A stretch of 5,598 nt of DNA. It comes from an uncultured Acidimicrobiaceae bacterium. GTDB taxonomy: Bacteria > Actinomycetota > Acidimicrobiia > Acidimicrobiales > Microtrichaceae. The stretch covers positions 1 to 5,598 of the forward strand of contig CALMLJ010000551.1 of NCBI GenBank assembly GCA_937868025.1, in the 5' to 3' direction. Below are positions 1-4,624 of this stretch, piece after piece. How positions within the stretch are numbered: the first letter of the stretch is position 1; each line of letters opens with the position of its first letter. The position numbers were made by a program, and so were the translations under genes. The notes below the pieces were generated by a model. It had not been told where the DNA came from. It worked only from the letters and a program-made list of their open reading frames with translations, and did not search any database.

Positions 1-101
1 CGGTGGTGGACCTCGGCGCCGAACGCCTCGGCGTAGTAGGCGATCGCGGCATCGAGATCACGGACGGCGATGGCGACATGGTCGATGTTGGTGAGCAGCA
101 T
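1..101 (-). CDS. mce: Methylmalonyl-/ethylmalonyl-CoA epimerase (VOC family), N-terminal part only
   Basis: The enzyme would interconvert the 2R and 2S forms of methylmalonyl-CoA, and in Ccr-containing organisms also of ethylmalonyl-CoA. Only the first 33 codons are present; the gene runs off the left edge. The visible protein opens with NIDHVAIAVRDLDAAIAYY, the first beta-alpha element of the vicinal-oxygen-chelate fold, followed by AEAFGAEV. His8 in the DHVAIAV motif is at the position of the first metal ligand in this family. The ATG at 101-99 puts the motif at the usual distance from the N-terminus; a GGA about 11 nt upstream is a weak ribosome site. The gene lies 71 bp downstream of the HAD gene on the same strand, and no good promoter is seen between them, so co-transcription is likely. 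The epimerase call is favoured over other VOC enzymes because of the motif and of ccr and the thiolase nearby. With under a quarter of the protein visible, a glyoxalase-like relative is possible. Confidence 0.75.
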   Translation of the reverse strand, partial: MLLTNIDHVAIAVRDLDAAIAYYAEAFGAEVHH

Positions 102-172
102 CCGACGATCATTCCACGAGGAGGTCGGCGCGCTCCATCCGCCGTTCCCCGGGGCAGGCCGGCCCCCCGTCG

Positions 173-781
173 CTACGACGCCACAATGCCGTGGACGTCG
201 AGGAACGACCGCAGCACCGCCAGCCCGGTGTAGACGTGGCCGACGAGGCCCGCGGTGATCGCGCCGTGGACGTTGACGTCGAGGTCGTCGACGAACGCCG
301 TGGTCGTGGGGTCGACGTCGAGCGCCGCGACCACGTTGAGGTACGACTCCGGGAGGGGCTTGGGAATGCCCGTCTCGGCCGAGTTGAACACATGGTCGAA
401 CGCCTCGTGCAGACCGGCCTCCGCCAACTCGGACCGGGTCCGGAGCGAGCCGTTGGTGAGCAACGCGACCGGCACGACCGCCTGTACCGACCGCACGAGC
501 GCGACGGCCTCGGCGTCGACCTCGGCGCGCATCGCGACGAACTCCACCGCCGCCGCCTCGGATCCGATCAGCGCGCTGAGCGCCGCCGCGAACCCGTCGT
601 GGTCGAGGCGACCGCACATGAACTCGTGCCCTGCGCTGCTCCCGAACGCCGTCGGCACCAGCGACCCCAACGGAATCCCGTGGCGCTCCTCGATGTCGCG
701 CTCGTGCACCCGGTCGTAGTGGCGAATCACTCCGTCGAGATCGAAGACGACGGCGTCGAGGCGACGGGGCGGTCGGTCCAT
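173..781 (-). CDS. HAD-superfamily hydrolase (phosphatase-like, subfamily IA)
   Basis: This is a complete 202-residue haloacid-dehalogenase-family protein, probably a cytoplasmic Mg-dependent phosphatase acting on a small phosphorylated metabolite. All four HAD motifs are visible: motif I VVFDLDGV with nucleophile Asp14 and acid/base Asp16; motif II LLTNGS with Thr109; motif III GIPKP with Lys141; motif IV FVDDLDVN with Asp165 and Asp166. Residues of about 20-90 between motifs I and II form a helical cap, as in subfamily IA. The length is normal for the family. The ATG at 781-779 was chosen because it lies just before motif I; an in-frame ATG 64 codons upstream would overlap the divergent gene and add a low-complexity Gly/Pro segment. 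No Shine-Dalgarno sequence precedes the ATG, but a TATGTT box ends 6 nt before it, suggesting a leaderless mRNA. The substrate cannot be read from the sequence, and no step of the ethylmalonyl-CoA pathway needs such a phosphatase. Confidence 0.88.
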   Translation of the reverse strand: MDRPPRRLDAVVFDLDGVIRHYDRVHERDIEERHGIPLGSLVPTAFGSSAGHEFMCGRLDHDGFAAALSALIGSEAAAVEFVAMRAEVDAEAVALVRSVQAVVPVALLTNGSLRTRSELAEAGLHEAFDHVFNSAETGIPKPLPESYLNVVAALDVDPTTTAFVDDLDVNVHGAITAGLVGHVYTGLAVLRSFLDVHGIVAS

Positions 782-787
782 CGGTCG

Positions 788-793
788 AACATA
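788..793 (-). promoter_or_regulatory. Candidate -10 box of a leaderless HAD-gene promoter
   Basis: On the minus strand the sequence reads TATGTT, matching the actinobacterial -10 pattern TANNNT. Exactly six bases separate it from the A of the ATG, so the expected transcription start would be the start codon itself. No Shine-Dalgarno motif lies at a usable distance, since the nearest G-run is about 20 nt upstream. No convincing -35 hexamer is visible. Leaderless transcripts with this spacing are common in actinobacteria; its use here is inferred. Confidence 0.45.
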
Positions 794-844
794 CCCGCAC
801 CCCCTGACGCCGGCCCCCTGGTTCTCCTCGGTCCACGACACCGC

Positions 845-871
845 GGGTACGATCACCCTCAGCGCGTACCC
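845..871. repeat. Spaced inverted repeat GGGTAC-N15-GTACCC before the RDD gene
   Basis: A perfect 6-bp inverted repeat has arms at 845-850 and 866-871. The arm centres are 21 bp apart, two helical turns, which would suit a dimeric regulator. The left arm overlaps the candidate -10 box at 848-853, and the right arm ends directly before the ribosome site at 872-878. It could be an operator or a weak 5'-leader hairpin. With arms this short, chance is also possible. Confidence 0.3.
848..853 (+). promoter_or_regulatory. Candidate -10 box for the RDD membrane-protein gene
   Basis: TACGAT matches TANNNT. Transcription starting about 7 nt downstream would leave a leader of about 28 nt carrying the AGGGGGA ribosome site at 872-878, which sits 9 nt before the ATG. 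No good -35 hexamer lies 16-19 bp upstream. The box is the best promoter candidate in the gap between the divergent HAD and RDD genes. Confidence 0.35.
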
Positions 872-887
872 AGGGGGACATCGATCA

Positions 888-2156
888 ATGAGTGACGTCA
901 CCCCACCGTCGGGCGACCTACCGCCACCCCCGCCGGGCCCGCCCGGTCCGGGGTTCTGGCAACAGTCGTCCACCCCGCTGCACGATCCGGCCCCCGAACG
1001 GCCGCCGACCTACGTCACCCCACCCGGCCTCCAACAGCCGCTCGGGACCGCGTCGGGACCCACCGCACCCGAACTCGCCGGCTTCTGGCGACGGGCCTGG
1101 GCCCGAGGCATCACGTTGCTGTTCTGGCTCCTGGTGCTCGACGTGGGCACGTACCTCATCACCCTGCTGTTCCTCTTCATCAACTCGGCCACCCCGAACG
1201 ACTCGATCCTGCTCGCCGGTCTCGCCGCGTCGTGGGCGTACGGGCTCCTCGTGACGTACCTCATCTGGTCTCGGTCGCTGGCGACCCGGCGCGGCACGCT
1301 CGGGATGCGCCAGATGGGGCTCTCCATCCGCAGCGGGTCGCGCAACCCGGCCATCTCGAAGGGGCAGGCGTTCCGTCGGAGCTTCATCGCGCTGCTCCCG
1401 CTCGTCGTCGCGAGCGGGTCCGGGTGGCTCCTCCTGTACTCACCCGACGACAACCTCATTGTGCTGTCGCTCATCGTGCAGGCCGCGCTGGTGGGCCTGG
1501 TCATCCTCGGTGGCCTGTGGATGCTGGTCAGCCCTCGCCGACAGACCGTGTGGGACATCGTCGGCGACACCGTCGTGGTCGTCGACCGCGAGCCCAGCTG
1601 GCTCGCCGTCAGCGCGCTCGTCGCTGGGCTCCTGGTCCCGGCCGGCACGACCGTCTCGCTGGTTGTGGTGGGCGCCTCCCGGCTCCAGTCGGAGTACCGG
1701 TCGCTGTCGGGGTATGGCAGCGCCGGTCGCTACTTCCTCTACAACATCCCCACCCTGGTGCTCTCGGTGATCGCCATCGCGCTCGGACACGTCGCCATCC
1801 GGGCAACCAGGTGGGAAGCACAACGGCTCGCGGGGCGCGGCCTCGCCCGGACCGCGTTGTTCCTCGGCTACCTCTTCCCCGTCGCGTTCGTCTCGACCCT
1901 GGCCTTCGGCGCGATCTACCGCCAGGTCGAGGATCGCCAGGTGCGGTCCTGTTCGGACACGCGCGACGACATCGCCGTCGCGGCGGAGTCGTACCGCCTG
2001 CTCAACGGCGTCTACCCCGACAGCATCACGCCGATGGCCGACGGCATCTACCTCGACGATCCCGAGCTCGCCGAACGTTGGACGCTGTCCGATGAGTCAG
2101 CCTCGGGCGTTCCCGAGTACCGACTCACCGGCAAGGGCGACTGCGCGAAGGCCTGA
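888..2156 (+). CDS. RDD-like / DUF4190-like multi-pass membrane protein with pseudopilin-like C-terminal tail
   Basis: This 422-residue membrane protein has unknown function. Residues 1-65 are a Pro-rich, probably cytoplasmic tail. Residues 66-233 resemble an RDD domain: FWRRAWAR at 67-73, the loop TLGMRQMGLSIR at 137-148, and RRQTVWDIVGDTVVV closing it. The Asp expected three residues after R73 is Thr76, and the usual His-Asp near the end is Trp222-Asp223, so the domain is divergent. Residues 238-343 resemble DUF4190, with two helices around a GRGLA loop at 316-320. Predicted helices lie near 74-98, 106-128, 165-184, 190-215, 238-262, 284-304 and 321-343. Seven helices with the basic loops inside put the tail (344-422) outside. 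That tail contains AAESYRLLNGVYPDSI, like the region after the helix in type II pseudopilins, with Cys355 and Cys419 free to form a disulfide. The ATG has a strong AGGGGGA ribosome site. The gene converges on ccr with 3 bp between them. RDD proteins are loosely linked to transport; no role is assigned here. Confidence 0.82.
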   Translation: MSDVTPPSGDLPPPPPGPPGPGFWQQSSTPLHDPAPERPPTYVTPPGLQQPLGTASGPTAPELAGFWRRAWARGITLLFWLLVLDVGTYLITLLFLFINSATPNDSILLAGLAASWAYGLLVTYLIWSRSLATRRGTLGMRQMGLSIRSGSRNPAISKGQAFRRSFIALLPLVVASGSGWLLLYSPDDNLIVLSLIVQAALVGLVILGGLWMLVSPRRQTVWDIVGDTVVVVDREPSWLAVSALVAGLLVPAGTTVSLVVVGASRLQSEYRSLSGYGSAGRYFLYNIPTLVLSVIAIALGHVAIRATRWEAQRLAGRGLARTALFLGYLFPVAFVSTLAFGAIYRQVEDRQVRSCSDTRDDIAVAAESYRLLNGVYPDSITPMADGIYLDDPELAERWTLSDESASGVPEYRLTGKGDCAKA

Positions 2157-2166
2157 CGATCAGGCC
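2150..2166. terminator. Inverted repeat containing both convergent stop codons
   Basis: GGCCTGA (2150-2156) and TCAGGCC (2160-2166) form a perfect 7-bp stem around a 3-nt CGA loop. The left arm ends in the TGA of the RDD gene and the right arm contains the reverse-complement TGA of ccr. As RNA, the hairpin would form on either strand, so it could act as a compact bidirectional termination or 3'-end processing element. It lacks a U-tract on both sides, so it is not a classical intrinsic terminator. Part of the symmetry follows from both genes ending in GCC TGA. Confidence 0.4.
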
Positions 2167-3518
2167 AGCTCGCCGCGGGCGTGCCGTGCGAAGAGCGTGA
2201 TCTTGTCCTCACCGATCTCGGCGCGACGCTCGGGGTTGGTGATGCCCTGGCCGGCCTCCGGAGCGAGGCAGAGCACGCCGAGCTTGCCCTCCGCCTGGTT
2301 CTTGTGGACCTTGAGGGCGGCGTCGCCGACCTGGTCGAGCGTGTACACCTCGCTCATCACCGGCTGGATGCGACCCTGGCCGATGAGCTGGTTCATGTTC
2401 CACGCCTCCTGGTAGTTGGCGAAGTGGCTCGACACGATGCGCTTGAGCTTCATCCACAGGTGACGGTTGTCGAATTCGAGCATGTAGCCCGACGTCGCGG
2501 CGCAGGTGACGACCGTGCCGCCGCGCTTGGCGATGAACACCGACGCCCCCATGGTGGAGCGGCCCGGGTGTTCGAAGACGATGTCGGGGTCGTCGCCGAT
2601 GAGCGAGCGGACCTTCTTGCCCAGTCGGCGCCATTCGCCTTCATCCTGGGTGTGCTCGTCGGACCAGAACTGGTAGTTCTCGGCGCGGCGGTCGATCGCG
2701 TTCTCGCACCCCATCGCCTGGAGCAGCTTGACCCGGTGTTCGCTCGAGACCACACCGACCGGCGTGCCGCCGCCGTTGAGGATCAGCTGGATGGCGTAGG
2801 CGCCGATGCCGCCGGTCGCGCCCCAGACGAAGACGTTGTCGCCCTGCTTCATGCGCGCAGCGTGGCTCCCGACGAGCATGCGGTAGGACGTGGAGGCGCA
2901 GAGCGCGTTGACCGCCGCCTCCTCCCAGCTCAGGTGCGCCGGCTTCGGCATGAGCTGGTTGGCCTTCACGATGGACAGGTCGGCGAGGCCGCCGTAGTTG
3001 GTCTCGAACCCCCAGATGCGCTGGTTGCTGGCCAACATGGAGTCGTCGTGCGCTGACGGGTCCTGGTCATCGAGGTAGTTGCAGTGGACCGTGACGTGGT
3101 CGCCCGGCTTCCAGTTGCGGACGGCCGAGCCGACCCGGAGCACCACGGCCGAGGCGTCGGAACCGACAACGTGGAAGTCCTGCTTGTGGCGGGCGCCCCA
3201 CTCGGACTCCTTGCCGAGACGATCGAGGAAATTGAAGGTGGACAGCGGCTCGAAGATCGACGTCCACACCGTGTTGAAGTTGATCGAGGAGGCCATCACC
3301 GCGATGTAGACCTCGTCGGGGGCGATCTCGGGCGTGGCGACCTCGCCGACGTGCAACGACTTGCGGGGATCCTTGTCCTCCGACGCGAACCCGGCCCACA
3401 TCTCCTGCTCCTCACGGAGCACGTATGCGGCGCGGAACGACTCCGGCAGAGGGAGGTTGGCGATCTCGTCGCCGCTGGCGTCGGACTGGATTGCTTCGAG
3501 GATGTGCTGCATCGACAT
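2160..3518 (-). CDS. ccr: Crotonyl-CoA carboxylase/reductase (ethylmalonyl-CoA pathway)
   Basis: Ccr is a cytoplasmic NADPH-dependent enzyme that reduces crotonyl-CoA and traps CO2 to give (2S)-ethylmalonyl-CoA, the committed step of the ethylmalonyl-CoA pathway. The 452-residue product is full length for this zinc-free medium-chain dehydrogenase/reductase family. Family signatures run throughout: LPLPESFRAAYV near 22-33, DKDPRKSLHV at 48-57, an INFNTVWTSIFEP block at 79-91, QRIWGFETNYGG at 166-177, the nucleotide-binding loop WGATGGIGAYA at 232-242, FWSDEHTQD at 284-292, VFEHPGR at 314-320 and SSHFANYQEAW at 363-373. The CO2-pocket residues established for Kitasatospora Ccr (Asn81, Phe170, Glu171, His365) correspond to Asn82, Phe171, Glu172 and His365 here, all retained, so a true carboxylase rather than a plain enoyl-CoA reductase is expected. 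ATG 3518 is used; ATG 3512, two codons in, is an alternative. Neither has a Shine-Dalgarno sequence. The gene is divergent from the lipoprotein and convergent with the RDD gene, hence probably monocistronic. Confidence 0.97.
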   Translation of the reverse strand: MSMQHILEAIQSDASGDEIANLPLPESFRAAYVLREEQEMWAGFASEDKDPRKSLHVGEVATPEIAPDEVYIAVMASSINFNTVWTSIFEPLSTFNFLDRLGKESEWGARHKQDFHVVGSDASAVVLRVGSAVRNWKPGDHVTVHCNYLDDQDPSAHDDSMLASNQRIWGFETNYGGLADLSIVKANQLMPKPAHLSWEEAAVNALCASTSYRMLVGSHAARMKQGDNVFVWGATGGIGAYAIQLILNGGGTPVGVVSSEHRVKLLQAMGCENAIDRRAENYQFWSDEHTQDEGEWRRLGKKVRSLIGDDPDIVFEHPGRSTMGASVFIAKRGGTVVTCAATSGYMLEFDNRHLWMKLKRIVSSHFANYQEAWNMNQLIGQGRIQPVMSEVYTLDQVGDAALKVHKNQAEGKLGVLCLAPEAGQGITNPERRAEIGEDKITLFARHARGELA

Positions 3519-3526
3519 GGGTCAAG

Positions 3527-3532
3527 ACGGTA
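3527..3532 (-). promoter_or_regulatory. Candidate -10 box for ccr
   Basis: The minus strand reads TACCGT, fitting TANNNT, and eight bases separate it from the ccr ATG. The mRNA would start at the ATG or at most about four bases before it, which agrees with the missing Shine-Dalgarno sequence. Any -35 element would fall inside the first codons of the divergent lipoprotein gene; none is obvious. Support is positional only. Confidence 0.35.
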
Positions 3533-3549
3533 GCGACTTCAATGGAGCG

Positions 3550-4500
3550 ATGGCGAGAAGACGGGGCACGGGTGCGACCGTCGTCATCGTTGCCCTGGCG
3601 TCGATCGGGCTCGTCGCCGGGTGCGGAGACGATCGCCACGCCTCCACCGGGTCCCCGACGACCGTCGTCGATCGGGCCCCGCGACCCCGCCCCACGACGA
3701 CGCTTCCCGACCTCACCGCCTCCGACGGCCTCGCTGCGTCGATCCGACAGTTCCGCGAGGACGAGGCGGCCGGTGTGATCCAGATTGAGATGGTCCGCTG
3801 GCCCGGGGGCGAGGGGCTCGTCGCAGTGACGTCGGTCCGGCTCGACTGGCCCGGCTTCGAACCGGTTTCACCCACGGTCCGGCCCGTGCAGGTCGCGCCG
3901 GGTCAGCGGGTCGATCTGCCCACGCCGCTCGGTGCCGTGAACTGCGCGACGGCCGACACCCCGCCGTTCTCGCTCGGCGCCGTGGAGGTGACCGTCGACC
4001 CCGGCGACGGAACCGCCCGAACGGTCAGGGCACCGTTGCTCGCCGACGCTCAGACGGCCCTCGACAACGTGTGGCGCACGGCGTGCGTCCGACAGCGCCT
4101 CCTCGATCGTGTCGGTCTCGAGTACTCGGCTTGGGTACGGTCGGATCCCGACGGAGTTCCCACGGCGGCGGGCTCGTTGGTCGTGACCCGCCGTGACACG
4201 TCCGACGCGATCAGCGTCACCGGAGTCGATGGCAGCGTCCTGCTGTTCGTGAACTGGACGGCGCCGCCGCCCACACTGCCGACGGACGGCCGTCAGCTCG
4301 AGGTGCCGATCGTGGTCACGGGGGCCGGACGCTGCGACGGCCACGCGTTGAGCGACTCGAAGAAGACCTACGTGTTCCAGGTGCAGGTCCAAGTTGGTGA
4401 CGAGGAACCCGTCGGTGTCGACCTGCCCGTCCCCGATGCCGACCGTCCACTGCTCAACGAGATCATCGTCGACACCTGCGGCAGTGATCACCGGCGTTGA
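3550..4500 (+). CDS. Putative secreted lipoprotein of unknown function
   Basis: The 316-residue product has a clear lipoprotein signal: basic n-region ARRR (residues 2-5), a hydrophobic stretch at about 9-23, and lipobox LVAGC with the lipid-accepting Cys25. A Thr/Pro-rich linker follows at about 31-55 and then a globular domain likely rich in beta strands. The mature part has four further cysteines (132, 179, 262, 310), enough for two disulfides, as expected outside the membrane. The C-terminal segment RCDGHALSDSKKTYVF (261-276), ending in DTCG at 308-311, recalls a Cys-Asp-x-His-Ala motif I associate with uncharacterised actinobacterial secreted proteins; this is from memory and untested. 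ATG 3550 was chosen because it places the signal peptide at the N-terminus. GGAG lies only 2 nt before it, a poor spacing. An in-frame ATG at 3517 would add 11 residues and overlap the ccr start codon on the other strand. I do not recognise the family, and the neighbours do not reveal a role. Confidence 0.85.
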   Translation: MARRRGTGATVVIVALASIGLVAGCGDDRHASTGSPTTVVDRAPRPRPTTTLPDLTASDGLAASIRQFREDEAAGVIQIEMVRWPGGEGLVAVTSVRLDWPGFEPVSPTVRPVQVAPGQRVDLPTPLGAVNCATADTPPFSLGAVEVTVDPGDGTARTVRAPLLADAQTALDNVWRTACVRQRLLDRVGLEYSAWVRSDPDGVPTAAGSLVVTRRDTSDAISVTGVDGSVLLFVNWTAPPPTLPTDGRQLEVPIVVTGAGRCDGHALSDSKKTYVFQVQVQVGDEEPVGVDLPVPDADRPLLNEIIVDTCGSDHRR

Positions 4501-4517
4501 TGGTGGCCATCTCCCGA

Positions 4518-4533
4518 TGTGATCGGTGTCACC
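4518..4533. promoter_or_regulatory. Crp/GlxR-like binding site
   Basis: The sequence TGTGATCGGTGTCACC has the form TGTGA-N6-TCACC and matches the Crp-family consensus TGTGA-N6-TCACA at nine of ten specified bases. Its centre lies about 55 bp upstream of the predicted thiolase transcription start, a position where Crp-type activators can work. Actinobacteria carry Crp homologues (GlxR in Corynebacterium, Rv3676 in Mycobacterium) that recognise this motif. Regulation of this thiolase by such a protein is inferred. Confidence 0.5.
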
Positions 4534-4543
4534 CCCGTCGCCG

Positions 4544-4574
4544 TTGGCCGACGGCGGTTACCGGCCGGTAACGT
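4544..4574 (+). promoter_or_regulatory. Candidate thiolase promoter
   Basis: A TTGGCC hexamer at 4544-4549 (four of six against TTGACA) and TAACGT at 4569-4574 (TANNNT) are separated by 19 bp. A start near 4581 would give a leader of about 44 nt. That leader carries a GC-rich 5-bp hairpin (4586-4590 with 4595-4599), part of two CCGGGCC copies, and then the ribosome site. The long spacer and the overlapping palindrome suggest a promoter that depends on, or is blocked by, a regulator. Confidence 0.4.
4557..4572. promoter_or_regulatory. Perfect 16-bp palindrome, probable operator of the thiolase gene
   Basis: GTTACCGGCCGGTAAC is identical to its reverse complement over all 16 bases. It fills most of the spacer between the candidate -35 and -10 hexamers and covers the first four bases of the -10. 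This is the classical position for a repressor site, and gapless palindromes of this size are typical of TetR-family regulators, many of which control acyl-CoA metabolism genes. The regulator is not encoded in the window and I cannot name it. Confidence 0.6.
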
Positions 4575-4611
4575 CGTCTGATTCCGGGCCACCGGGCCCA
4601 ACCATCCAAAC

Positions 4612-4620
4612 AAGGGGAAG
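4612..4620 (+). promoter_or_regulatory. Strong ribosome binding site of the thiolase gene
   Basis: AAGGGGAAG lies 4 nt from the ATG at 4625, with its G-run ending 7 nt before it. This fixes the thiolase start. It contrasts with the HAD and ccr genes, whose starts lack any such site. Confidence 0.7.
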
Positions 4621-4624
4621 TGCA

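Noticed and set aside
109..138. Nine-codon minus-strand mini-ORF (MERADLLVE) ending 7 nt before the epimerase ATG
   Set aside because: It could be a leader peptide, but it has no clear ribosome site and such short frames are common by chance in GC-rich DNA.
151..166. GGGGC/GCCCC hairpin between the HAD and epimerase genes
   Set aside because: Only 5 bp with a 6-nt loop and no T-tract in either direction; too weak to call a terminator in such GC-rich sequence.
191..895. Long plus-strand frame opposite the HAD gene
   Set aside because: It is rich in Arg, Asp, Val and Glu with no family resemblance, and is fully explained as an antisense shadow of the HAD gene.
173..973. Longer 266-residue version of the HAD protein
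   Set aside because: The extra 64 residues are a Gly/Pro-rich segment antisense to the RDD gene and its leader; HAD motif I then lies far from the N-terminus, unlike the family.
2181..3056. Long plus-strand frame opposite ccr
   Set aside because: Its composition mirrors the codon bias of ccr on the other strand; it shows no domain motif or ribosome site.
3334..4500. 388-residue version of the lipoprotein starting inside antisense ccr
   Set aside because: It would bury the signal peptide and lipobox about 90 residues into the protein and overlap the ccr coding region.
4514..4526. CCGAT-GTG-ATCGG hairpin just after the lipoprotein stop codon
   Set aside because: A 5-bp stem without a U-tract is a poor terminator, and it overlaps the better-supported Crp-like site.
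4584..4599. CCGGGCC direct repeat and small hairpin in the thiolase leader
   Set aside because: Two copies of a 7-mer of G and C are weak evidence in a GC-rich leader; it is noted within the promoter entry only.
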